Source of the DNA: Bacillus sp. FJAT-22090
GTDB lineage: Bacteria > Bacillota > Bacilli > Bacillales_A > Planococcaceae
Direction: 5' to 3'
Assembly: GCF_001278755.1 (NCBI RefSeq)
Contig: NZ_CP012601.1
Coordinates: forward strand, 1,116,001-1,180,000
Length of the DNA: 64,000 bases
The notes below the pieces were generated by a model. That model was not told where the DNA came from, searched no databases, and saw only the letters and a program-made list of their open reading frames with translations. Each line of letters starts with the position of its first letter. The first letter of the stretch is position 1. Below, in pieces: positions 17,832-26,198 of this stretch. The position numbers and the translations under genes were made by a program.

Positions 17832-18284
17832 GTGTTTAAATATAATGTATGTTTCTTGAAAAGTAATGACCGAATCTTAATGCTGAATCGTGAAAAGCCA
17901 CCAATTATGGGTGTGTGGAACGGGGTTGGCGGTAAATATGAAGCAGGAGAAACAGCTGATGAGGGTGCAATACGTGAAGTATTTGAGGAAACAGGTATCA
18001 AAGTAAACGAATATTACTCTAAAGGTGTAATTACATGGGATAAAAATGACGGGGAAAAAGATGGGTTACATGTGTACTTGTTTGAAGTAGATGCGACATT
18101 AGGGAATGAATCCATACAAAAAACAAGAGAAGGGATTCTCGATTGGAAACAAATAGATTGGATAATTAACCCTAATAACTTAGGGATTGCTAAAATGGTA
18201 TTACAGTACTTGCCTGTACTATTAGAAAAAGAGAATGATTATTTATTCGAGTACAAGGACGGTATAGTTAAGCTTATAGTTTAA
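17832..18284 (+). CDS. NUDIX hydrolase (MutT/8-oxo-dGTP diphosphatase-like)
   Basis: 150 residues with a full NUDIX box, GGKYEAGETADEGAIREVFEETGI, which fits Gx5Ex7REUxEExGU. NREKPPIMGVWNGVGGKYE is typical of the 8-oxo-dGTP diphosphatase branch. It hydrolyses nucleoside diphosphate derivatives; exact substrate unknown. GTG start with GGAG 9 nt upstream. Single-gene unit between repeats. Confidence 0.87.
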   Translation: MFKYNVCFLKSNDRILMLNREKPPIMGVWNGVGGKYEAGETADEGAIREVFEETGIKVNEYYSKGVITWDKNDGEKDGLHVYLFEVDATLGNESIQKTREGILDWKQIDWIINPNNLGIAKMVLQYLPVLLEKENDYLFEYKDGIVKLIV

Positions 18285-18325
18285 GAAGTATTATAGAAAT
18301 TTGTTTATTGCCTCTAAAAGATAGT

Positions 18326-18360
18326 TATTGTTTAACTGACGGGTGCTTTACTTGATTATG
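18326..18360 (+). repeat. attC-like repeat, left site only
   Basis: TTGTTTAACTGACGGGTGC followed by TTTACTTG. The right site is absent and the next gene starts at once. Confidence 0.65.
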
Positions 18361-18383
18361 TAGACGATAGGAGTAAAGAATTG

Positions 18384-18854
18384 ATGAAAATAAGAATAGC
18401 CACGTCAAACGATCGGCAACAAGTGGTAAATGTATTAAATAAGGCAACGTTGGCTTTACAAAAAAAGGGGATTTGCCAGTGGGATTATCCATGGGATGTA
18501 AATAAAATTGTTAGCGAAATTAAGAATAATTATGCGTATGTATTATTCTTAGATGAGGAAATAGTTGGTACTTTTTGTATAAAGGAGATAGATAGTTTAA
18601 GTGAATTAACAATTGTTCCAAAAAGTAATTATTTGTTTCAAATTGCCCTTCTACCAGAATACCAAGGTAATAATTATGGATCAGAAATAACGGACTTTGC
18701 CCGTTCTTTCACAATTGAGGGAAATAAGACGATTTATTTAGACTGTTGGGCTGGAAATGAAAAGTTAAAAGGTTACTATTTGAATAATGGGTTCGAGTAT
18801 CGAGATGATTTTCCCGAAGAAGATTATTTCATTAGCATTTTTAAATACAACTAA
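18384..18854 (+). CDS. GNAT family N-acetyltransferase
   Basis: 156 residues. MKIRIATSNDRQQVVNVLNKA opens the fold; FQIALLPEYQGNNYGSEI is the beta4/acetyl-CoA loop, with the loop variant QGNNYG; LKGYYLNNGFEYRDDF closes it. Substrate unknown. TTG 18381 is also in frame, but TAGGAG at 18369-18374 is 9 nt from ATG 18384. Confidence 0.84.
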   Translation: MKIRIATSNDRQQVVNVLNKATLALQKKGICQWDYPWDVNKIVSEIKNNYAYVLFLDEEIVGTFCIKEIDSLSELTIVPKSNYLFQIALLPEYQGNNYGSEITDFARSFTIEGNKTIYLDCWAGNEKLKGYYLNNGFEYRDDFPEEDYFISIFKYN

Positions 18855-18860
18855 TTACAA

Positions 18861-18899
18861 TCCTTATTGTACAAACGGGTTAGGCTAGTTTAATAAGGA
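18861..18899 (+). repeat. attC-like repeat, right site only
   Basis: Arms TCCTTATT and AATAAGGA pair perfectly around ACAAACGGGTTAGGCTAG. The GCAG spacer is altered. Confidence 0.6.
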
Positions 18900-18948
18900 A
18901 TTCTACTGACTAGGAATAAAGAGTGTTAATCAATATTGGGGGATACTT

Positions 18949-19428
18949 ATGCGTAGTTTTATTATCATTTTGTTAAGTTTTGGACTGTTATTAACTGGTT
19001 GCTCAAATGGAGCAAGTGTTACAGAAGTCAGAGCTTATATGGCAGAAGATATACCTTTTGAAGATGGAACAGGTAGAGTAACTATTGTATATGAGGAAAT
19101 AATTGATGACAGTACGATTGATGACGGAATTATTGATGTAATTGTATTAGCAAAAGGATTAAAACCAACTGCAAACTATGAAATTTCGCTTGGAGGAGAT
19201 AATAATGGAGGAGTTGTTTTTGGTCCTGAAGAAAATGTAGAGATACGATTTGGAACTATGGTTGGTGGAACTTTATTTCAGCCTAATGAGCAAGGAGAAC
19301 TATATGTTTCAATGAAGAATCCATTAAGAATTATAGATGGTAAAGAAGTGCGAGTTATTGTCTCAGAAAATGGCAAAGAAGTTTTAAGAACTCAACCTTT
19401 TATAGTGTCGAAAAAAACTCCGCAATAA
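18949..19428 (+). CDS. Lipoprotein of unknown function
   Basis: 159 residues. Signal peptide MRSFIIILLSFGLLLTGC with lipobox LTGC. The mature part is beta-rich and acidic, with repeated strands such as VTIVYEEIIDDS, IDVIVLAKGLKPTANYEISL and LRIIDGKEVRVIVSENGKEV, suggesting an immunoglobulin-like domain. Function unknown. A GGGGG stretch lies before the ATG. Confidence 0.75.
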   Translation: MRSFIIILLSFGLLLTGCSNGASVTEVRAYMAEDIPFEDGTGRVTIVYEEIIDDSTIDDGIIDVIVLAKGLKPTANYEISLGGDNNGGVVFGPEENVEIRFGTMVGGTLFQPNEQGELYVSMKNPLRIIDGKEVRVIVSENGKEVLRTQPFIVSKKTPQ

Positions 19429-19462
19429 AAGAAAGATCAATAGCGTTGAAACCTTGTGAAAT

Positions 19463-19500
19463 TCTTATTGAACTTACGAAGCAGTGATTTAATTAGTTAT
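19463..19500 (+). repeat. attC-like repeat, right site only
   Basis: TTCTTATTGAACTTACGAAGCAG then GATTTAATTAG. It is followed by a short remnant frame (19512-19589, EESLQGVIALHEEFF onward) that has no upstream start signal. Confidence 0.6.
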
Positions 19501-19637
19501 ACCAATTTTCAATGGAAGAGTCACTACAAGGAGTTATTGCATTACACGAAGAATTCTTTATTTATATATGTGATATTGAAGAGTGGTAACAAAGTCTCCT
19601 TATTATGCTAATTGTGCGTTTCTACAATCGTGTGAAC

Positions 19638-19676
19638 TTTTTATTGAAGTAACGAAGAAGCTGGTTTATGAAGGAA
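19638..19676 (+). repeat. attC-like repeat, right site only, diverged
   Basis: TTTTTATTGAAGTAACGAAGAAG and GGTTTATGAAGGAAG. Together with the copy at 19463 it brackets a decayed unit of about 140 bp. Confidence 0.5.
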
Positions 19677-19794
19677 GATATTAACGAAAGCAGGATGGGA
19701 AGATAATACTCAAAGAATACTTTTCATCATGAAGAATATATATATATATAAAATAGGAACCTAGATAATTACTTTCTGGTGAAGGGAGATTTTC

Positions 19795-20307
19795 ATGAGT
19801 AATTTAGTAAATGACAATCTGTATGAAGTGAGAAATAACTTAGTAAACGAGATTACTTCATTAAATTATTCTCAATTTAATGGTAGGCTTGGTATGAATA
19901 TGTGGAGTATAGCACAAATTTGTCATCACTTAGTTTTAGTGGAACAGGCAACAATAAAGGCAATTGCATGGGGGTTAAAAAAGGTTGAAAATACTCAAAC
20001 AGAACGTAAAAACGTTCGTCTTATGTTGGATCGAACGAAAAAGTTTAAAGCTCCCGAAATAGTTGAACCAGATGAAGAACCATTTGAAGTTCAGTCAATC
20101 ATTGAAATATTAAACGATTCGAGAAAAAAATTACTGACTTTCCTTAGTACAATAGAGGATAAACCGATATTGGAGGAAAAATCATTTAAGCATCCTGCTT
20201 TAGGTGAATTACCACTTGACCAATGGATTGAACAGATATATTTACATGAACAACGACACATAGAACAAATAAAAGAAATAAGATTACTTTTAGATACGAG
20301 GCACTAA
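19795..20307 (+). CDS. DinB-family protein
   Basis: 170 residues, all-helical four-helix bundle pattern. Putative metal-binding His residues sit in MWSIAQICHHLVLVE (about residue 43) and LHEQRHIEQIKEI near the C-terminus, the DinB/YfiT triad layout. Members are metal-dependent thiol transferases or of unknown role; some are induced by DNA damage. GAAGGGAG precedes the ATG. Confidence 0.82.
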   Translation: MSNLVNDNLYEVRNNLVNEITSLNYSQFNGRLGMNMWSIAQICHHLVLVEQATIKAIAWGLKKVENTQTERKNVRLMLDRTKKFKAPEIVEPDEEPFEVQSIIEILNDSRKKLLTFLSTIEDKPILEEKSFKHPALGELPLDQWIEQIYLHEQRHIEQIKEIRLLLDTRH

Positions 20308-20384
20308 ACATATGATTATCAACAGATTCCTGTTTAAGTAAAGGGGAAAAAGAATTTAACTATGTGAATTAATATTTTTATATT

Positions 20385-20527
20385 ATCGGGTGCTTTACTT
20401 CTAGAAGGGGTAGGGCCTTTTTTCATTTTCAACTTCCTCATCATATTGAGCTAACGGGTGCTTTACTTCATTAAAGAATAAAGCCTTTTTTCTTATTGAA
20501 ATAAAGCAGCAGATAAGTTGAACAAGG
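20385..20527 (+). repeat. Two tandem attC-like repeats, type D
   Basis: First copy 20385-20437 has CGGGTGC, hairpin with GGGGTAGGGCC and T6. Second copy 20443-20527 has GAGCTAACGGGTGC, GCTTTACT..AATAAAGCC, T6, then TTATTGAAATAAAGCAGCAG and ATAAGTTGAACAAGG. No gene lies between them. Confidence 0.78.
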
Positions 20528-20586
20528 AGGTATATTTGGCAGCTCGGCGAAATAGTAAAGAAAGTTTAATCGTAGTGGGGTAGAAT

Positions 20587-20778
20587 ATGTCAAAGTATAT
20601 TAGTATATTTTTCTTAACAATAATGGTTAGTATAATATTTTTTTTTCTATTTGTTGGTGTGTTTGATGGCGGTGATTATGCTGAAACAGCAATTTATACA
20701 TTTGGTACAATAATAATTTTACTCCTATCATTTTTGATTTCACTCATGTACTATTTAATAAATTTATTAAATAATTAA
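20587..20778 (+). CDS. Small membrane protein
   Basis: 63 residues that are almost entirely two hydrophobic segments (about 5-25 and 33-57) joined by a short acidic loop FDGGDYAETA. No family recognised. The weak ribosome signal GTGGGG lies about 6 nt before the ATG. Confidence 0.55.
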   Translation: MSKYISIFFLTIMVSIIFFFLFVGVFDGGDYAETAIYTFGTIIILLLSFLISLMYYLINLLNN

Positions 20779-20782
20779 TTTT

Positions 20783-20832
20783 AGCTCAACGATTATACAC
20801 TAAAGGGGACTTAGGTGTAAAATCGTTGAGCT
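20783..20832. other. Long hairpin
   Basis: AGCTCAACGATT and AATCGTTGAGCT form a perfect 12-bp outer stem, continued by an imperfect inner stem. It directly precedes a type C right half and could end transcription of the small gene before it. Confidence 0.6.
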
Positions 20833-20840
20833 GCCTACGC

Positions 20841-20888
20841 TGCTCTTTTTCTTATTGAACTAACGAAGCAGGTTTAGTCTAATAATGA
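20841..20888 (+). repeat. attC-like repeat, type C right half
   Basis: TGCTCTTTTTCTTATTGAAC, TAACGAAGCAGG and TTTAGTCTAATAATG. A startless open frame follows (about 20898-20995, HPKRYGELILNRTQITT onward), probably a gene remnant. Confidence 0.7.
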
Positions 20889-21024
20889 GTTAAAGAATAT
20901 ACCACCCTAAACGTTATGGGGAACTTATATTAAATAGAACACAAATAACAACTTTAGCAGAAAGTTTAGGAGAGATTGTGAGAGTTAGTAATTAAAGTAA
21001 CTTTTTACAATCAAAAATCCAAAC

Positions 21025-21052
21025 AAAAAAAGGAGCAGCAACTACTCCTTTT
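21025..21052 (-). terminator. Intrinsic terminator of glpQ
   Basis: AAAAGGAG / CTCCTTTT stem with a nine-base loop. On the minus strand the stem is followed by a T-run, so it ends the phosphodiesterase gene. Confidence 0.82.
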
Positions 21053-21074
21053 CTAAAACCATTTTACAGGAATA

Positions 21075-21905
21075 TTAGTTTCTAGGATCTACATAATCCG
21101 GATAATCAGAAATGATTGCGTCAACTCCCATTTCGAATAAGAAGTCTGCAGCTTCTTGACTGCGTACTGTCCATGAACCAATTTGCATTCCTTGAGAGTG
21201 AACTTGATTCACTAATTCTTCTGTCACAATTCCATAACTTGGGTTAAACCAATCCGCATATGTTGAAAATTCTTGTAAAGCTTCCAATGTTGTATCTGCA
21301 CGGTTAGAAGTTAATACACCGACTGGAACTTTAGGAAGTAGCTGGTCCACTCTTTTCACAGATTCAAAGTTAAAAGATTGAATAATGATTTTTTCATTTT
21401 GTGGTTTATCGAGATTTCGTTCTTTTAATACTTCTGCTACTTGTTCTTCAATACCAGGGTAAAGCTCTGGAGCCTTTAATTCTATTAAAATTCCAATTTT
21501 TCCATGGTAGCGATCAAGAATCTCTTCAAATGTTGGGATTGGTTCTCCTGCAAATTGTTCCCCTTTCCAACTACCTGCATCAAGACTTCTAAGCTGTTCA
21601 AATGTTAAATCTCCTACTTTTCCCGTTCCATCTGTTGTACGATCCACTGTTGTATCATGAATCAATACTAATTCACCATCTTTACTTCTTTGAACATCGA
21701 TTTCAATATAATCGGCTTTCATATCAACTGCTAGATCAAAAGCAGCAATCGTATTTTCAGGAGCGTAACCTGTTGCACCACGGTGTGCTACATTTTCAAC
21801 TTGTTTTCTATCACCTACTGTTTGTTCTACTGCAAACGCCTGACTTAATGGGCTGAATAATAACGATAATGCCACTCCTGTACCTATTAATAATTTTTTG
21901 CTCAT
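21075..21905 (-). CDS. glpQ: Secreted glycerophosphodiester phosphodiesterase
   Basis: 276 residues. A signal peptide (KKLLIGTGVALSLLFSPLSQAFA) is followed by the GDPD catalytic core: HRGATGYAPENTIAAF, YIEIDVQRSKDGELVLIHD with metal-binding acids, and DAIISDYPDYV at the end. It releases glycerol-3-phosphate from glycerophosphodiesters or teichoic acid outside the cell. An in-frame ATG three codons upstream (21914) is possible; GGAG spacing favours 21905. It is on the minus strand with its own terminator. Confidence 0.87.
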   Translation of the reverse strand: MSKKLLIGTGVALSLLFSPLSQAFAVEQTVGDRKQVENVAHRGATGYAPENTIAAFDLAVDMKADYIEIDVQRSKDGELVLIHDTTVDRTTDGTGKVGDLTFEQLRSLDAGSWKGEQFAGEPIPTFEEILDRYHGKIGILIELKAPELYPGIEEQVAEVLKERNLDKPQNEKIIIQSFNFESVKRVDQLLPKVPVGVLTSNRADTTLEALQEFSTYADWFNPSYGIVTEELVNQVHSQGMQIGSWTVRSQEAADFLFEMGVDAIISDYPDYVDPRN

Positions 21906-22220
21906 TTTCTCCATCTCCTATCTAAAATATCTTTCAAATTTATTTTAGAAAATGGATGTTAAACTAATATGTAGATATATTTATAGATTAATGAAGTTTG
22001 TGTTAACGAAATTTGACCTTTTTCCTTACGTTTTTTTACAAATCTACTAGAGGAATCAGTAGAATAAGTGTACTACATTGCCACATTTTACCAAAACACT
22101 GACTTAACTCTTGGATTTTAAGCTATTGACGCATTCTCCAAATAAGAAAATAGATAAAATACCTAAATAAGGAGAAAAATTTTATAAGGTATCAATTGAG
22201 TATTATCCTATAAAACACTT

Positions 22221-22250
22221 TGGAAACAATTTCAATATCTAATTCGTTTA
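22221..22250 (+). promoter_or_regulatory. ECF-type promoter candidate for amj
   Basis: TGGAAAC and CGTTTA are separated by 17 bp, close to the SigM/SigW pattern (GAAAC-N17-CGTnTA). It lies about 70 bp before the amj start. B. subtilis amj is known to be SigM-dependent. The rest of the 21915-22320 gap shows no gene. Confidence 0.6.
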
Positions 22251-22320
22251 TATAAAGTAAATGGGACATATAGACAAGATATAGGGATACTATTTCAAAC
22301 AAATAAAAGTGAGGTAGGTA

Positions 22321-23142
22321 TTGTCTTTGGAATTTTTCACAACGCAATTAGCAATGATTGCATTATTTATCTTAATAATTCATTCAATCGAAACCTTAGC
22401 ATATTCAGTCCGTTTATCAGGGGCAAGAGTGAAATTATTAGCATCGGCACTTTCTCTATTTAATGTGATGGTAATGGTTTCAAGGCTTGCGAATATGATG
22501 CAACAACCTTTTACAGGAAGTTTGATTGATAATGCACCAAAAGAAAATGCATTAGAATTTGTCGAGAGTCAGTATCGAATTCTAATTGGTTCTGCAACAT
22601 TAGGTACGATAATCGGTTTACTATTGTTACCAACATTTATTGCTGTTTTTTCGAGGGCAATCATTCATTTAGCAGAAGAACGAGGTTCGATTCCAGCGTT
22701 ATTGAAAAAAGGATTTACAATAGCATATTTTAGACGTGCAAAAAAGCATATACATCTACCTAGATATGCATATTTAAAAGATATGAGCTGGCGTGATATA
22801 CCGATTAAATTATTTTGTATTAATATTTTGATTACAGCAATTTATACAATTGGAGTTTTATCTGCACTATATGCAGCATTGCTTGCACCTGAACGCGCAA
22901 CAACTGCTGTTATGGCATCGGGTTTAATTAATGGTGTAGCTACAATCTTACTAATTGTCTTTATTGACCCCAAAATTTCAATCCTAGCGGATGATGTAAT
23001 CAACCAAAAAGGGAACTATGTTACTTTAAAAAGTGCCTCTATTATGATGGTAACATCAAGATTGTTAGGAACACTTTTAGCACAGGTATTATTCATTCCT
23101 GGTGCAAAGTATATTGCTTGGTTAACGCAGTTTCTTATGTAG
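22321..23142 (+). CDS. amj: Lipid II flippase Amj
   Basis: 273-residue polytopic membrane protein. IIHSIETLAYSVRLSGARVKLLASALSLFNVMVMVSRLANMMQQPFTG is the family's hallmark N-terminus; about six membrane segments follow. In B. subtilis Amj is the alternative to MurJ that moves lipid II across the membrane and is induced by envelope stress. The start is TTG 22321 or, with better spacing from GAGGTAGG, TTG 22327. A complete essential-type envelope gene inside the array is notable. Confidence 0.87.
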   Translation: MSLEFFTTQLAMIALFILIIHSIETLAYSVRLSGARVKLLASALSLFNVMVMVSRLANMMQQPFTGSLIDNAPKENALEFVESQYRILIGSATLGTIIGLLLLPTFIAVFSRAIIHLAEERGSIPALLKKGFTIAYFRRAKKHIHLPRYAYLKDMSWRDIPIKLFCINILITAIYTIGVLSALYAALLAPERATTAVMASGLINGVATILLIVFIDPKISILADDVINQKGNYVTLKSASIMMVTSRLLGTLLAQVLFIPGAKYIAWLTQFLM

Positions 23143-23200
23143 TTAATAAAATTACATGTAATATTACCGGAGATAATTAAAATAAGTTATAAAATAATGT

Positions 23201-23290
23201 ACTTAGACTAATGGGTGCACTATTTGAATAAGTTCATGCCATAAAAAGTGCTATTTTCTGGAAATAACGGGTCAGGATAGTTGAAATAAC
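23201..23290 (+). repeat. attC-like repeat, diverged
   Basis: TTAGACTAATGGGTGC on the left; right site GAAATAACGGGTCAGG with ATAGTTGAAATAAC. The middle hairpin (GTGCACTATTT against AAAAAGTGC) differs from the other types. Confidence 0.65.
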
Positions 23291-23350
23291 ACAACACAAC
23301 ACAATAAATATGATGCTTCAATCAAAGATCTTATGTAAGGAGGTGCTCAA

Positions 23351-23688
23351 TTGAAAAAAATATTATTAGGTTTAGTTGTTATACTAGTAATGTTTTTTTA
23401 TATTTTTATCAGTCGCCTCTTATTAGTACAGGTGAAGCAATAAACAATGCAGAAAAATATTTGCTTAATCCCCCAGTAGAGTGGAAAAACTCAATTTCCT
23501 TTGATGGTTTAGAAGAACTTCCACCTGAGAATATTAGTGTGCAGCTCATACAAAGGCAAGGGTTTTGGAACGAATTAACTAATAGAATGCAATGGGAAGT
23601 AACAATAAAATATACAGGGAAAGAATCAACTGTTGTAATAGACGCCTACAATGGTGAATTTATGGATTTATTAGGACCATTAAATTAA
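23351..23688 (+). pseudogene. Small exported or membrane-anchored protein gene, frameshifted at a T-run
   Basis: AAGGAGG precedes TTG 23351. The first frame encodes a signal/anchor MKKILLGLVVILVMFFYIF and ends after 32 codons. The second frame, open from about 23413, encodes SPLISTGEAINNAEKYLL onward to GEFMDLLGPLN at 23688. One additional T in the T7 run at 23393-23399 would join them. The mature part looks like a small PepSY-type domain but I cannot be sure. Frameshift, phase switch or sequencing error are all possible. Confidence 0.7.
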
Positions 23689-23700
23689 ATACATTACTCC

Positions 23701-23736
23701 TTTTTCAACTAACATGGCAGTTTAGTTCAATTAGCA
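23701..23736 (+). repeat. attC-like repeat, right site only
   Basis: TTTTTCAACTAACATGGCAG with arm TTTAGTTCAATTAG. It immediately follows the frameshifted gene. Confidence 0.65.
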
Positions 23737-23814
23737 GGAATTATGGATTGTAAAATCGAAACAGTAATTCATATAAGAAATTAGACTAAAAGACTTAGTG
23801 AAAGGAGTTGGCTT

Positions 23815-24316
23815 ATGAAAAAAAAAAACTTACATGTTTAGTATCCTTGCCATGGCACTTCTTATTGGAATATCAATTTTTACCTCAGTGTTAGGAAACA
23901 ATAATAAATCTCTAACAAAAGCTGAAGAAAAAACTGTTATAGAAAATAATAGCTTTCTGAATGAATTGAATAAGATTAACGTTACATTGGAAGAGGAGTC
24001 TCCAAAAAATTATTCTTTTAATAATATGAAATTGAACAACGGAGATCTTTTCTTATTAAAAAGCGAAAATAAGGGCTTGGCTTTAAAAAAAGGAGATAAT
24101 GTTGAGATAGACCTATCCATCATCCCAGATGGAACAAGTGCTACTGGAGTTGGTTACATATTGAATGGTAATTATACGGAGATTTTTTCTGCTTCCGTTA
24201 CTGATCAGCTGATGACAGACTTTTATGTAGAAGAGGATGGGGAATATATAATTTGTATAATCGGTTTTAACGCAAACTTTATAACAATATCTGATGGTGC
24301 TATTTTAGTTGATTAG
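23815..24316 (+). pseudogene. Secreted protein gene, frameshifted in an A11 tract after the start
   Basis: AAAGGAG precedes ATG 23815, which is followed by eleven A. In this frame translation stops after eight codons. With ten A the protein would start MKKKTYMFSILAMALLIG, a normal signal peptide, and continue in the 160-residue frame seen from 23834 to 24316. The mature part contains a beta-rich domain (GDNVEIDLSIIPDG, GEYIICIIGFNANFITIS). ATG 23834 lacks a ribosome site. This could be a phase-variable ON/OFF tract, true decay or a read error. Confidence 0.72.
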
Positions 24317-24331
24317 ATTTGAATGATGTAT

Positions 24332-24389
24332 TCTTACAAACGCGTGTCTTTTTTTCTTATTGAACAAACACAGCAGGTTAGTTGAGATG
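24332..24389 (+). repeat. attC-like repeat, type C, left part eroded
   Basis: CTTACAAACGCGTGTC and T7, then CTTATTGAACAAACACAGCAGG and TTAGTTGAGATGG. Confidence 0.7.
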
Positions 24390-24412
24390 GATTATTATTT
24401 TTTGGGGGGTTG

Positions 24413-24613
24413 ATGATAGTTTTGAAGCACGATATATTGAAAGCATTCTTCATATTATGGGGGCTTATATTATTTATTGAGCTACTCTGGTTTGGATTAT
24501 TGACTAATAGAACTCATTCAACTTCAGAAGTAATATTTGCTGTCACTGTGATTGCTGTAAGCAGTGTATTTGGTTCGGTTGGAATGTATTTATTTAAAAG
24601 CTCGAGGGAATAA
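24413..24613 (+). CDS. Small membrane protein
   Basis: 66 residues with two hydrophobic segments at about 8-28 and 38-58, short basic ends. No family recognised. A run of six G (24404-24409) stands just before TTG 24410 and ATG 24413, both in frame; ATG is chosen. Single-gene unit. Confidence 0.55.
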   Translation: MIVLKHDILKAFFILWGLILFIELLWFGLLTNRTHSTSEVIFAVTVIAVSSVFGSVGMYLFKSSRE

Positions 24614-24619
24614 AATCTA

Positions 24620-24712
24620 ATTCAACCACCGGATGCTTTAGTTGAAAATCAAAGAGCGGTATTAGACTGCTCTTTTCTTATTGAACTAAAGGGGCAGGTT
24701 AGTTCAATAAGA
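24620..24712 (+). repeat. attC-like repeat, type C, complete
   Basis: ATTCAACCACCGGATGC, TTTAGTTGAAAA, hairpin AGAGCGGTATTAGACTGCTCT plus T4, then the perfect right-site arms CTTATTGAACTAA and TTAGTTCAATAAG around AGGGGCAGG. Confidence 0.85.
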
Positions 24713-24801
24713 AATGTTATAATAGACGCTACTAAAAGTCGTTAAAATGGTCAATAAAAAGAATAAAAGAATTTAAAATCTCCTTCAAAGTAGGTGTCTA
24801 A

Positions 24802-25419
24802 ATGAGTAAACAATGGTTAGAGTGGGCAAAAAGAATTCAGGCTTTGTCCCAGTCCGGATTGGCCTTTTCTAAAGATATTTATGATATCGAGCGTTATGAA
24901 GAATTACGTAAAATTAGTATAGAAATTATGGCAGAACATACTGAACTTGATATGGATAAAGTAAGGGATTTATTTACAAATGAAACTGGTTACCAAACTC
25001 CAAAAGTTGATGTTCGAGGTGTTGTTTTTAAAAATAATCAGATCTTAATGGTAAAAGAAAATATTGATGATAAATGGGCTTTACCAGGTGGATTTTGCGA
25101 TATAGGGCTATCACCCTCTGAGAATGTTGTGAAGGAAATAAAAGAGGAATCTGGTTTTGATGTTATACCAATTAGATTAATTGCTTTATTGGATAAAAAT
25201 AAACACTCTCATCCTCCAGAAGCTTATCATTATTATAAGATATTTATAATGTGTGAACTTATTGGAGGGAAACCTACTCTAGGTACGGAGACGAATAATA
25301 TTAATTTTTTTTCGGAACACAATTTACCGCAGCTTTCTACTAATAGGAATACTGAATCACAAATTAAAACCCTCTTCGAATTTTTGAGGAACCCTGAAAA
25401 AGAAACGATATTTGATTGA
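24802..25419 (+). CDS. NUDIX hydrolase with NUDIX_N domain (ADP-ribose pyrophosphatase-like)
   Basis: 205 residues. The first about 60 residues (QWLEWAKRIQALSQSGLAFSK, YDIERYEEL) form the NUDIX_N domain; the catalytic box is GGFCDIGLSPSENVVKEIKEESGF, in which the usual REU is KEI. LLDKNKHSHPPEAYHYYKIFI is typical of the YjhB/ADP-ribose branch. It probably cleaves nucleoside-diphosphate sugars. AGTAGGTG precedes the ATG. Single-gene unit. Confidence 0.85.
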   Translation: MSKQWLEWAKRIQALSQSGLAFSKDIYDIERYEELRKISIEIMAEHTELDMDKVRDLFTNETGYQTPKVDVRGVVFKNNQILMVKENIDDKWALPGGFCDIGLSPSENVVKEIKEESGFDVIPIRLIALLDKNKHSHPPEAYHYYKIFIMCELIGGKPTLGTETNNINFFSEHNLPQLSTNRNTESQIKTLFEFLRNPEKETIFD

Positions 25420-25645
25420 CACTAAAGATATTTTGTTTAGAATCTGTTATTTAAAGTGTGGATTCATAGTGTAGCTTTGTAAAAAAGAGTGATTATTTAT
25501 TATAAAGTTTTTTCATTTATAAAAAGATTGATAATGTGTTTTAACGTTTGATTAAAATCATCTAACCTCTAAGGTTTCTTAGAGATAAGAATTATTTTTT
25601 ATTGGATATTTATGTTATATCAATATAAAGATTGTGAAGAAATGT

Positions 25646-25783
25646 ACTTAAAGTAACGGGTACTTTAGTTGAACAAGACCATCAATTCGATGGTCTATTT
25701 TTACGTCCAAAAAATCAAGTAGTTTTCGGCGATCTATTGTTAAAAGTTACCCTTAAACTAACGTAGAAGTTTAGTTTAACAAG
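25646..25783 (+). repeat. attC-like repeat, type A, complete
   Basis: ACTTAAAGTAACGGGTAC, hairpin GACCATCAATTCGATGGTC plus T5, right site CTTAAACTAACGTAGAAG with TTTAGTTTAACAAG. The 25420-25645 stretch before it shows no gene. Confidence 0.85.
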
Positions 25784-25844
25784 TTTTTATTTATATGGTA
25801 AAATAATACAAAGAATACTCAGAAATGAGAGAGGTGATAAGTAT

Positions 25845-25946
25845 ATGTCATCTATAATTGCATTCTGTACTATATTTATAATAATTGTTTTTTTTGCTAT
25901 GGCAAAAACGATAAAGGATAGTCAAAGTAATGATAGAGATAAATAA
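25845..25946 (+). CDS. Very small membrane protein (33 residues)
   Basis: MSSIIAFCTIFIIIVFFAMA is a single membrane segment, followed by a charged tail KTIKDSQSNDRDK. GAGAGGTG lies 8 nt before the ATG, and the frame exactly fills the unit between repeats at 25646 and 25968. No homologue recognised. The ribosome site and membrane-segment-plus-tail design support a real gene. Confidence 0.6.
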   Translation: MSSIIAFCTIFIIIVFFAMAKTIKDSQSNDRDK

Positions 25947-25967
25947 TAATTTTTTCTAGGATCTCAA

Positions 25968-26001
25968 TTACTTCACTAACGGGGCAGTTAAGTTTAATAA
26001 G
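25968..26001 (+). repeat. attC-like repeat, right site only
   Basis: ACTTCACTAACGGGGCAG and TTAAGTTTAATAAG. Confidence 0.65.
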
Positions 26002-26117
26002 AACGGCTAGATGAAGGGTTATTAGTGGATCTTTCAAAAGAACGGTTTGTATTAAGGGGAATTATTGAAAATGATTGGAAGATGTGCATAAATACGCATC
26101 AGGATTTATGACCTTTT

Positions 26118-26154
26118 TGTTGAACTTATTCAACGGGGTAGTTTAGTTGAACAA
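26118..26154 (+). repeat. attC-like repeat, right site only
   Basis: TTGTTGAACTTATTCAACGG with GGTAG and TTTAGTTGAACAAC. The 26002-26117 segment before it holds no recognisable gene, so this unit may be empty. Confidence 0.6.
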
Positions 26155-26198
26155 CTACATTGGATTAGCTAATCAATTTGAAGTAAAAAGTAAAGGTG

